Translations under genes and position numbers: made by a program | Origin: Lumnitzera littorea | Taxonomy: Eukaryota > Streptophyta > Magnoliopsida > Myrtales > Combretaceae | NCBI GenBank assembly: GCA_024138015.1 | Contig: JAMXBB010000003.1 | Coordinates: forward strand, 11,564,341 to 11,628,340 | Length of the DNA stretch: 64,000 nucleotides | Direction: 5' to 3' | The notes under the pieces: generated by a model | Database searches by the model: none | Told to the model about the DNA's origin: nothing | The model's input: the letters and a program-made list of their open reading frames with translations, nothing else | Shown here: positions 35,301-47,300 of the stretch, piece after piece | Layout: every line of letters starts with the position of its first letter | Position numbering within the stretch: the stretch's first letter is position 1

Positions 35301-38300
35301 AGGTATAATTAAAAAAGTTTGTCTTTTTGGATTATTCATATAGAATTAACAGGAAATGAAAGGATACGATCCATTATGGATGGATAATTGAACTAAGGTA
35401 TTGAATCAGTTTCAGTAAGCTTGCGAGATCAGAATTATGAATCTAACTAATTATAAGAATACACTCAAGGTGCTTGCAAAATGTAAAAAGTCTCTCAAAG
35501 AGAGTAATGTTATATTGATCAATATCAAAAACCATCTCCACTGATTACAATACTGAAAAAGCCTTTAAATATAAACTAGGAGAAAGCCCTAGGTCAAGGG
35601 CAATGTGGTAAGTAAAATGAAGTGCAATTAATTAAAAAAAATTCATAATTAAAAGTGTAATTGAAACTTGCACAAGGTACATGGGCGTGTACTGTTAGCC
35701 GTGTATTTCTCAGCTATGTTTCTCTTTGCTTCACGGGTGTGCAGGTGTGTTGGGTGGGTATGTACATGTACATACTTGGGAACATGGTCGTGTTTCCCAA
35801 GCTTGTACCTCTTTGACCTTTGATTTCTTCTAACAATTCCCATGCTCCTGATCCTTTCCTTGACTTTCAACTTGATTTCTACTTGTCTTGGTCACTTCAC
35901 TAAAGTACTTGTTTTGTTTATGACCTGCTGTGTCATTACATCATATCTGGATTCTCAACTGCTATATGTACTCATTTCCATGGTTATCAGCTGTATGAAA
36001 TTGTTTTGGTGGAATTTTTAGGTTATATTATGCAAAAATTGGAGTTGGCACCCCGCCAAAGGACTACTATGTGCAAATAGACACTGGAAGTGATTTGATG
36101 TGGGTCAATTGCATTCAGTGCACAGAATGCCCGAAAAAGAGTTCCCTTGGTGTACGTTTCTAGGTCTTACTTTCAATTATCGGCATGTTGAATTGTTGAT
36201 GTTATTTACTTACTACTAAAACAACAGTTTCCAGTATCTGATACAATGTTTTTATCCTATTAGATGGACCTTACGCTGTATGACATTGATGATTCTGATT
36301 CTGGTAAATGGGTTACATGTAATAACCGATTTTGCAAAGAGGTAAATGGAGGCCAATTGATAGGTTGCTCAGGTAATATGACTTGTCCATATCTCGAAAT
36401 ATATGGAGATGGGAGTTCTACTACTGGAGTCTTTGTAGAGGATGTTGTACAGTATGCTTCAGTATCTGGAGATCTAGAAACAACAGCTGCAAATGGAAGC
36501 GTGATTTTTGGGTGAGTCTTTGTTATTGTGGGATTACCTCCTATGTAAAACTTGTCATGCAGACTTCCTTTAATCTCTGATTTGATTTTTTTTTGCAGAT
36601 AATGTAATTCATTTGGCAATAATTCTATAGCTCACATTTATTTTGTTCTACATTGTTTTCCTTTTAAAAATTGAATTGTTTGCTAATGTGTATCAAACTT
36701 AGGGATTAGAGTAGGCCTTGCCATCTTGGATTCAGATCCTATTAAAGACACTTTTTCCAACAATTTGCATAGCACAAGTGTATACTTAACTGGTGCAAGC
36801 GTGTTGTAAGAGTGTGGTTTATGTGCTTGGAAATAGCAAGTCAAATTATGATTTTGTCCCTTCTATTATCAGAAAACTCGGGCATGGTTTAAAAATGGCT
36901 CTCAGACCCTGGCAGTGAACCCCCACCCACACACCCACACCCCCCATGAAAGACAGTGATCTCTAATTGATGCTGTGATTCGCTCCCATGTAATTCATGG
37001 AAATCCTGAAAAGTGAAATCATTATACATTTGTTTTAGGTTGCATCTCTTAAGTTGCTTTCATTGAATTCTCCTGTAGTGCTTTTTTCACCCACACCCCC
37101 TCCCTCTCTGTCCTCTTCTTTATTCTTCTTCTCTCTACCCTTTAAAATAGAAAGTATGTTGGCATAGTTGAGAGAGGCTTCTAAACTGTGATGGTCAAGT
37201 GTCAGCCCTTGACAGTTATTATCTCTTGTGACTGGACTCTGTCCTTTTGTTCTTGAAGATAATATACCATACTGTTTGCTTACTTAGATATTGCCAATGG
37301 AAGTTCCCTAGTTTTAGGCTGCGGAGCTGTACTATTGACCTTGTAGCAAATACATGTAGGAGGACAGATTACAGTGACCATCGTTCCCCTAACACCCCCA
37401 ACCCAAAAAAAAAAAAACCCACCCCGAAAAAAAAATCTGCTGAAAAAAGGGGACTAAATAATCTGACATTAAAATCAAACGTCTCCTCCATTACAATTTA
37501 CAGCCTTTAAAATAAGTTTTGCTGAAGTTTTCATTGGCAAGACGAAAAGAAGATGGTGTAGTGGGACACTGTACAAAGGTCTCTCGAGCTATTGAAGTTT
37601 TTTTTTTGGGTGAATGAGATAATTTCATTGATCAAGAATTGTACATAAGGTGTGTACAATGGATCACAAGACTACTATTCGTACCTAGTGTCTACAAAAA
37701 CAAAAGGATACTAGGCACAAATAGATAGACAAAAACAAGTTATAATCTATCTAAAGTATGCAAGCTATAACTGTTCTCAATATGGTATTAGTGCTGTTGA
37801 AGTTCCCATTCACCCGTCTTCCATTTCTTTCTTTCCATATATAGTAACATCCTGCTGCGAAAGCTCTCCTTTGTCTTGCATTCATACTATTTAAACCAGG
37901 ATCATTCATGAAAGATTCCAAGTCATTTGCTTCGGATGGCTTGGCTATCCTCTAACCCAAGACGTTCTTGATGCCTTTCTGCACAGATTTTGCAAAGTTG
38001 TAGCCTAAAAATTAGGTAGTCATTCAATTCTTCTCCACTTTGGCATAGGTAGCAACTGTTCTCCTCTATTATACCCTATTGAGTTAGTTTGTCCAAAGTT
38101 AGCAGCTTGAGCTTTTGTTGTGCTATCATCTAAAGAATCATAGTGCCTTGGTGTTATACTTCTATGCATACTAAGGGTGCTCAAGTCTTTTTAGCTCCTT
38201 TAGTTCTAGCCAAGAGATATGCCTCCCTAATGGATAGAGGCTTTTGATTTTGCTTGCATCTATACCAGTTTATCCAAGGAGCTCACGTTTGGTAGCACTT

Positions 38301-41300
38301 CTTCAAGGTTGGTATTGATGATATTCCATCTCTCTTTGCTCGGCCAACACCGTCTTCCATCTGATATGAAGGAGTTTAAAAGAGTGTCTTTAGGAAAACC
38401 AAAAGTGGCCCTTGTCTACTCATTGATCCAGTCCATTAGGGGGCCTTTAAGGTGTTAGTTGTCATACCAAAATGAAATGAGGCTACCATCTCAAATCTTC
38501 CATTAAATCATCCTTTTAGCTAGTGGTCTTGTTTGGAGAATTTTCCTCTTAAGACCTAGAAACCCAGAAGCATCATTTGGAATTTTTATTTTGCAAGAAC
38601 TTTTACCTTTGAGAATTTCACTTTTGACTCAACTTGGCCAAAGATTAGATCCATCGTCTTCACAAAGAGACCAAATATGCTTTAGTTGGGCAATTTTATT
38701 CTAGAGTTTAATATTTATGATCCTCAATCCGCCCTCATTCTTTGGCTTACAAATATCTTTCCATTTTACTTTTGCCTTTGCTCTATTTTCTTCTCCTTCA
38801 TTCCAAAAAAAAACCTGTTGAGCTTAGATTTTACTTGGTTCAAAACAACAGCTGGGAGGATGAAAACCACAATCTAATAGAATTGGAAGGAGAGCAGAAC
38901 AATTTGAATGAGTTGGGCTCTTCCTGCGTAGGAAAGGGATTTTGACAACCAATGATTAATTCTTGAGGAAAATTTAGCAATCAAAGATTAACAATCTATA
39001 ACACACACACACTGCTTACTGCTTAACTACTATAAGCTGTACACTATGCATTACACACAATACATTCACAACACGTGCTCCTCTAACACCTGTTATATAC
39101 ATATAGTAAGGCTTTATAGGGTTTAGGAGCTATATCAATACTTCGCTCCTAAAAAGTGTCCTTGTTCCCAAGGACAAAGTCAGGAAACTGATCCTTAGAG
39201 TCAGAAACATCCATCCAAGAGGATCATTCACCAACTGCTCTTCCCAATGCACCAAAGTTGGTGGTATTTGCAAACCATTTTGGACCTCAAATTGCCTGCC
39301 TAGAATTTGTTGAGGATAGGGCCAATCGGCCAAATCATTTGAAGACAATTCCTTAGGTAAATTCGAGGAAATGGGAAATGATCCATTTGACATCTTTAAG
39401 AGAGATACATGGAAAACCGGATGAATATGGCATCTTGGGGGAAGAAGTAATCGGTAAGCAACAGTTCCCACCTTAGCCAAAATTCAAAACAGCCCAAAAA
39501 AACGTAGGGCTAGTTTAGAAGTAGTCTTAATACCCAACTTAGAATTTAGAGCTGGTTGAAGCCTTGAGATTACTCAATCTCCAATTGAATATTGAACATT
39601 ATGACGATGTTGATTTGCTAGATTACAATTGTGCAACTAAGTCTTCTCCAAATTGCTTCTTAAGCACCTCAAAACCTCATCACGAGAGACCAAAGCCGCT
39701 AACATAGCAGGATTTTTAACTTCACCCAATTAGTAAATAGGGATAGAAGGGGGAGGATGCTCATAGACTATCTCAAATGGCATCGTACCAGCAGATGAAT
39801 GATAGCTAGTGTTATAGGAGAATTTGGCCCTAGAGATTCATATAGCCCAAGCATTAGGTTGTTCGAGTGCAAAGCAACATAAATAGCATTCCAAACTTTG
39901 ATTTAAAACCTCAATTTGCCCATTCGTTTTTGGAAGATAGGCTATATTAAAATTTAAACAAGTCCCTTGCAAATTAAACAACTCTTTCCAAAAGGAGCTA
40001 ACAAATAATGAATCTCTATCCAAAACAATTGTGTGAAGAAAATCATGAAGTCGTACATTTTCTCGTATGAACACATTAGTTACTGTTCTTGTATTAAAGG
40101 GATGTTTCAAGAGTAGAAAATAAGCATATTTAGAAAACCAATCAACTACAATCAAAATAGTATCAAACCTTTTGGATTTAGGCAACCTCATAATAAAATT
40201 TAGAGAAATATCTTCCCAAACAACTTGAGCAATGGGCAATGGATTAAGAAGACCATTAGGGGGCAAATTTTGAGTTTTGTTGTGTTGACAAACTGCACAA
40301 GAAGCAAAAAAGGCAGCCACATCATGTTTCATTCCAATCCAAAATAAATGACCAGCGAGCCTCCTATATGTTCGGACATAACCCACATGTCCCCCAACTA
40401 GAGAAGCACAAAACTCATGTAAGATCAACCAAGTCCAAGATGATTTTGCGGGAATGACCAAACGACCTTTATAATGAAGGGTATCATTTATCAATTCATA
40501 TCCAATAGCGGTGTCCTTTCCTTCCCTAATCAATTGAATCTTAGTAGCCAAAAATGAGTCTTGAAGAACATCTCTTTTTATAGCAGCAATATCAGTCCAA
40601 ATGGGACCAAAAATACCCATGAAATCAACCTCCTTATCAATTTGAGAAAGAGCATCAGCAGCCTTATTGTCACTTACAGCTTTATATCGAATATCGAATT
40701 CATATCCCAAGAGTTGAGCAAGCCAATGTTGTTGATTCAAGGTAGTTATTAGTTGGTGCAATAGATGATGCAAACTCTTTTGGTCCGTTCGCACAATAAA
40801 CTTCCTACCAAGTAAGGTTGCCAATGATTGATGGCCAACACTAAAGCCATTAACTCTTTCTCATAGATCGACTTAGATAAGCTCTTGGGAGAGAGAGCCT
40901 TGCATAAAATTTGCTATAGGCCTTGAATCTTGCATCAAAACAATACTTAGATCAAGACTGGATGCATCACACTCAATAACAAATGGCTTTTGGAAATTGG
41001 GTATAGCAAGCATAGGAGCTTGCATTAAACTTGTAGGTGTTTGAAAGCCAACGTAGTATCCTCATTCCACTCAAAAGAGTCTTTTTTTAAAAGATTAGTG
41101 AGAGGTTTAGCTATCTTGCCATAGTCCTTGACAAACTTCCGATGGCACCCAAATAATGCAGAAAAACCTCGAAAAACCTTTAAAAAACTAAGAAGAGGCC
41201 AACACAACACACTTTGAACTTTAGATAGATCTATAGCCACACCTTCAGCCAAAATAATGTCCTAAATATTCTAAAGAAGTTCTCTAAAAAACATACTTCT

Positions 41301-44300
41301 TTTTATTGGCCGAAAAATAATTAGTCCTCAACAATTTCAACACAATATGAAGATGATCCAAATACTCATGCATATCATGACTATAAATGAGAATATCGTA
41401 AAAAAACACAAAAACAAACTTGTAAAAGTATGGATGAAACATTTTATTCATAGTAGTTGAAAAGTAGTCGATGCATTAGTAAGCCCAAAAAGCATCACTA
41501 AAAACTCATAATAACCTTAATGGGTTCTAATGGTGGTTTTGGGTATATCATCATCATCATGCACATGGATTTGATGATAACTAGAACAAAGGTTAATCTT
41601 AGAAAACATAGATGAACCAAATAATTCATCTAATAGTTCATTGATAATCGGGATAGGATACTTATCTGGTATTGTGGCATTATTCAAAGCTTGATAGTCC
41701 ACTCAAAAGCGCTACGGGCCATCTTTCTTTTTGACTAGGATCACTGGACTTGAAAAAAGACTCACACTTAGTCTAATAATACTAGCTTTCAACATATCAG
41801 CCACCACTTTTTCGATTTCATCCTTTTGCACTTGTGCATGGCGACATGGTCTAACATTTATAGCTCCAATCCTCTCCTTGAGAGGAATTCTATGATCCAT
41901 GTTGTGAGTAGGAGGAAGTGACTTCGATTCATCAAACACATCCGCAAACTCAGCTACTAATGCCAACAAATCGGAATTTTCTTCCTTCAAATCAGCTGCC
42001 AAACAATCCACCCCAGCTGGAACAATAACTCTACAATGCTCATAATCCTCAATACTAGGCAGATTTTTTTTATGAAACAGCAGATTTAGAGAGAGATGGA
42101 TCACCCCACAGCACATATTCCCACTTCTCCTTATAAATATTCATGCACATTTTTGGTCAATCAATTTTAATCTCCCCTAAAGTTTGAAGCCAAGCAACTC
42201 CAAGAATTATATCAACCGCTCCGAATGCAAAAATATAACAATCCACAATGATATCCATAGTTCCCACTTGCAGCAGCACCTTCAGACACATCCCACTATA
42301 ATATATAACACTCCCATCACCAAGCTTCATGTTAAACTTCATAGTAGGATCAACCTGCAACCACAATTGCTGCACCAACCTAGAAGATATGAAACTATGG
42401 CTTGCGCCATTGTCCACCAGAATAGTCACCTTGCAACTGTTTAGTTCCCCAAGAAATTTGAGTGTCTTAGGTCCATTAAAGCCATTAATAGCTAACAAGG
42501 ACATTCCGAATCGATTAATAATTTTTCCTGATCTTTTCCAAGCTGTTGGGGTTCTTGTAACTCTACCCGATGCTTGTCTATTGGATCATCTTTCTCAAGA
42601 ATTAAAACCCTTAGAGTTCTATTAGGACATTTATGCCTGGGTTGAAAAGGTTGCTCACACTTAAAACACAAGCCTTTATTTTTCCTTTCTAAATATTTTG
42701 CATACGTCTTCAGTTTTGGTCCCCTAGGCTGTTGTGGCTGACATACACTACTGCTACTAGCAGTAGGAGCAGTAGATGCCATTGAAGTTGCCTACCTGCT
42801 AAGTTCAGGTGGGCGTTTCGACTACAAGTGTTGATTCTACATCCTTGTACTACCAGTCAAGGCACTCACAGATGGTTTCTAAGACACACCAGAATGGGAG
42901 CTGGTGTGCATGTGAGTTAGGTTTGTAGGTTGAGCTGATAAGATATAGCAGAGGGGTTCGATTTATGACTTTCATTTGATAGAAAAATTCCATGTTTGAA
43001 TTCTTTTTCAACACTCAACTCCAATTCTATTGCATTTGCTAGGGAAACCGGCTGCAAAGTTTGAACTCTCAACTTGAGATCCTCACGTAAACCCCCCGAA
43101 AAATACCATAACATCTGCATCTCAGTAATATCAAGAATTTGTGCTGTTAACGTGACTCCAAAAATGCACTAACAGTGGTTGTTTGTAGGAGTGTGGAAAT
43201 AGTCACGAAAGGATTTCCGGCCGACATCCCTACATATCTTGTTAAAAATTCCTGTTTAAACAGTTCCCAATCAAGACTTGGAATTCTTTTCTTTAGCATT
43301 TTATGCTGGTACACAGTTCGACCTTTCAATCCCATAGCTGCAACTGCAACCATTTGATCCTCTCTTACACTTTGTATCTCAAAATACAGCTCCATTATTG
43401 TCAACCAATGCATAGGATCCTTGCCTTCAAATGTTGGTATCGTAGCTATTGAGGGCGAATTAGATCGGAGTTCATCGTCTGATTCAACTACAAATGCATC
43501 TTCAACAGTCTCTCTTCCCCACTGTGGTCCAAGTTGAATTCCAGAAGTTGATTTGACGTGCTGCTTTAATTTCTCGTTCACTGCCTAGTTCTTAATTTGG
43601 TTTTGCAAAGTCGATTGAATGGATGCCAATGCGGCTTCCACTCCAGTAATTGAAGCCTTCATTGAAGAAAGATTTGCAGTCGAATTTCTATCTACAATCG
43701 CAATTTGATGTTGCAATTCACTAATACTGCCTTTCAATTCTTCATTTACCGAACTTACACCTTGCTTTAAATTTCCTAGATTTTTTTTCAAATTCTCAAT
43801 TGTATATCCCATTCTAGTCATCTCGATTCCTTGGGTAGAATGGAATCTCCCACAGACGGCGTTAATTGATGCAACTTAGGGTTCATAACAATGAAAAAAT
43901 TCAATAATCACAGATTAAATCAGTTTACTTACTAATTCTATAGTGGAAATCTTGCGAAGCCAATCACTTGTAGGTACTTCATAAGCCTCTCACAGCAGGT
44001 CAACAGGAGAAAGATCCTTCCTGCTCAAGTTTCTATTTTCCACTAGTTGCTAACTGTCTAACTAACTCTTATTCCTCCTCAGCTTTCTATTTATAGCACT
44101 AACTCAGATACAAATACTATTCTACCCTTCTGTCATAACAGAACTGCCACCACAACAACACTACACTGAACACACACACACACGACTCATTACAATAGCT
44201 CACACTCCACAACACAGCACATCCGCACTACAACGCGCACTTACTGCTCACACTACTACAAACTGTACACTACGCATTACACGCAATACACACACAACAC

Positions 44301-47300
44301 ACGCTCCTCTAATGTGTCTTATATACATGTAGTAAAGGTTTATAGGGCTTAGGAGCTATATCACCATCAAATCCAAATCTTGTTGACCATCTCTAGGCAC
44401 CAAACCCTCCACTCCTTTGTAAGCCACTTTCCTTTTCGCAAGAGCAGCTGAAGATGAACTACTAAAAGAAACCTTTTTACTCGCTTTCTTTTTCTTCTTC
44501 AAGGGACGAGAGGAAGCCTTGGTCACCAAGGCTTTGGCAGCAAATCTTGAATGGAGGGCTTTTTAGCCCTTCTGGCAAAAGTCTTCATCACAGAGAACCA
44601 CCACCAAAGACAGTGGGACCAGGAAGCCCTAACACAGAGAACCAAGGGAAAACTCACAAACACCAAGGCACGAAGGGCACAAGACTGATTGAAAACAAAA
44701 CTAACTAACAAGACAACGTGCAACTAAAAAACAAAGGGGATAAAATAGAACAAGAAGACCAAAAACTAAAAAAAAAAAAAGGGTAAGTGAAGAAACAGAA
44801 AATACTAGGAAAAAGGACAGACACAAGAAAAGGTCGAAGAAAAGAGAGAAAAAAGGGCAAGATGAGGGAGAGGAGAGGATGAGCGGGTGAGACGAGAGAG
44901 AGAAGACGAAAGAGAGAAGGGGTGGGGAGTAGAAGAGATAAAGAAGGAACAAGAGAGGATGGGCGGGAAGGAAGAGACTTAGGGCTGGAGACACTTATGG
45001 AGGGAACAGAACAGAGAGAGGATTTTCTCTCGCTAGACATGGTGAGAGAGAAACTTTTAGCTGTGGAGGAAGTTAGTATGCTACGATCATTAATGGGGAT
45101 TGAAGACTAGTTAATTTTTGGGACATCCACCGAGTTTACCATTAACCAAAGCCAATCTCCTAAAACAAATTTTCAATTTATGCCATTAGTTGGCTTTGCT
45201 TATGAATCTGGATGGGAAATATTTAAATTGATCATCTCTGCATTTGTTAACTCTGAGGAACTGGTCACAATACTTGATGTCTGCACACTTAATCATTTTT
45301 TGGTGGAAGTTAAATTCTGCTGCAAGACATGTCAGTCAGGTGGCTAATGTTTTTGCTCCAATTTAAATTATTTTCTGGCCTAACATGCTTGAAATCCTTG
45401 TTTGTCAGTGGCCCCTTCTTTTCTTGAAAATAGGAAAAAGAGCAAGTAGTGGAAATCCTTGTTTGGCACTAACACTATGGATAACCACAGTGGAAGTATT
45501 GGTTATATAATTCTACCTTTACATGCATACATGTAGTTTTCTTTCTATCAATATGGTTTTTGCCTAGGAAGTAAAGTAAAGAGGGAGGAATTTTGTCTGC
45601 TTGGAGATGATACTGCTCTTAAAGTGAACTAGTAACGTTGCTGAGTTGCAAAGCTTAAAAATTACACAATTCAAAGTGCATGGGTTGAGGTGCCTGAATT
45701 ATATTAGGTAGCAAATATAATTTCATGTATTGTTGTGTATGATCTGATTATATGCAAATTCAACATATGAATTCTGTTCTTTGCTGCTTTTTGCATAGGT
45801 GTGGTACGAGACAGTTAGGAGATTTAGGTGATTCAAGTGAAGACGCACTTGATGGAATCCTTGGTTTTGGAAAAGCAAACTCCTCAATGATTTCACAACT
45901 AGCTTCAACTGGAAGTGTGAAAAAAATGTTTGCTCACTGCTTAGATGGCATGAATGGTGGTGGTATCTTTGCAATTGGGCATGTCGTGCAACCAAAAGTC
46001 AATACAACCCCCTTGGTTCCTAATCAGTAAGTGATATCTCTTGGGTTATGTTTGCAGTACATTGTCATTTATATTAATGCTCCCTTTTATATTATACCTG
46101 CACTAAGAGGAAATGGGTTCTCAGAGTTGGGTTTATTAGTTGTGATGTGTTCAGCTTCTTCTATCTAGATGGAAGTGGAACTTGCCTGTTTAGGTTGGTT
46201 TTTGACACCCATAATAGCTTTAGTATCTGTCTTACTTTGCTTCCTCCTTAGTTGACTTTGGATCAAGCTTTTTTGGCATGGGGACTTCTCAATGAAGTGA
46301 GGAAATGGGAGGGAATAAGGTGACTTAAGGTGGTGGGACTTTTTTTCCATCATAATTTTCCTTGATTAACTTACTTAGGATTGATGGAAGGACTATTTAC
46401 CCAAAATGGGATCGCTGGAAGGACTGGTAGTTTCTTGGGAAAATAGGAACTGTAGTATTTCCTCCATCATAAGGTGGTGGGACTGGTAGTTTCTTGGGTA
46501 AAGTGTGTATATTCCTCTAGCGTGATGATATTCATAGCCCGTTTGCTTTGCTAAATGAAATAATGGGGAATAGATTTCCAATTTATTAGGAATGGAATAA
46601 GGTTGTAATGGCTATTACCTCATTCAGTTAGATAAAAATCAACCAAGAAATAGACATGTAATAATTGCCCTCGTCTTCCCTGTTCACAGTTGCAAATAAC
46701 AACCAAAATCTGCTATCATTATGCAGGGCAGATGCCTCATTATGAATGTGTGTGCAAGTTTGGCAATAGCTGAAGCTCAGCCTAGAAACTATTTCCTTCT
46801 TATGTTTACTAAGCATTTTAATTATTACATGATACTATCCTACAGAAGAATGAAGATTTCAAGTTATACTATACTCTTTTTTTATACACTTGTTTACGAG
46901 TTTCATGGCTTTCTCTTGCTTGCCATTAGAAGTGGTTTGTTTTGGCATTCTATCATGTTGAATGCTTAGTTTAGAGCTTTCTTATAATATGACACAAAAT
47001 TTCAGGCAACACTACAGTGTCAATATGACTGCAGTTCAAGTTGGTCACGATTTCCTGAACCTTACAGTGGAGGTACTTGAAACAGGCGACAGAAAAGGAA
47101 CCATACTTGACAGTGGTACAACATTGGCCTATCTTCCAGAAATAATTTATGAGCCACTAGTGAAAAAGGTTTGTGATATGAAAGTCTGTTAACATAAGTT
47201 TCTTGCTTTATATTGCTAATAGAGTATTATCTTCTGTCAGATTATTTCTCAGCGGACTGATATAAATGTTCATACTGTTCATGACGAATATACCTGCCTT

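Larger units (their letters stand above)
22710..35895 (-). mobile_element. antisense gypsy element A (gag-protease only), heavily nested
   Basis: Two related LTRs bracket it (left about 22710-23865, right about 35104-35895). The primer-binding site on the - strand next to the right LTR sets the orientation. Gag pieces lie at 30650-30200, 28619-28400 and 25079-24540, and protease at 24170-23960. Protease is followed almost directly by the 3' LTR, with no RT, RNase H or integrase, so A is a non-autonomous gag-protease element. Later insertions: LINE-in-LINE (25080-28400), hAT (28620-30199) and antisense LINE (30685-34985). Confidence 0.65.
22088..36021 (+). other. intron 1 of protease gene (13.9 kb)
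   Basis: The donor is CGG|GTGAGA and the acceptor TTTTTAG|G. Nearly all of it from about 22710 to 35895 is transposon: antisense gypsy A with nested LINEs and a hAT element. The original intron is probably 22088-22709 plus 35896-36021, under 1 kb. A leucine-rich frame at 22441-22653 lies in the original intron and is chance. Confidence 0.85.
38964..44363 (-). mobile_element. Ty3/gypsy chromovirus B (antisense)
   Basis: The LTRs are 43892-44363 (5', 472 bp) and 38964-39137 (3', with about 290 bp deleted). On the - strand both start TGATATAGCTCCTAA. Internal order is gag, protease, RT, RNase H, integrase, chromodomain. No 5-bp duplication is visible (ATTCT versus CCATC), and the LINE sequences on its two sides are not contiguous. 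This suggests a deletion at an edge after insertion. Confidence 0.8.
36512..45798 (+). other. intron 3 of protease gene (9.3 kb)
   Basis: The donor is TTTGG|GTGAGTC and the acceptor TTGCATAG|G. It holds a LINE remnant (37598-45098) interrupted by chromovirus B (38964-44363). Outside these the intron is ordinary AT-rich sequence: 36512-37590 includes C-rich and A-rich runs near 36920-36950 and 37393-37432, and 45106-45798 shows nothing else. Confidence 0.85.

Noticed and set aside
36260..36619. 119-codon - strand frame
   Set aside because: It is the antisense of protease exon 3 and its splice sites; the + strand text is a clear aspartic protease domain.
39838..40824. A 328-codon open frame that could be taken as a host gene
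   Set aside because: It contains gypsy RNase H end, integrase zinc finger and DDE core motifs, and lies in order between chromovirus RT and chromodomain inside an LTR-bounded element.
44701..45040. Ser/Leu/Phe-rich - strand frames of 97 and 111 codons, membrane-protein-like
   Set aside because: They arise from the CT-rich leader of a LINE; two overlapping frames of the same low-complexity DNA both stay open.
45723..45995. 90-codon - strand frame
   Set aside because: It is the antisense shadow of protease exon 4.
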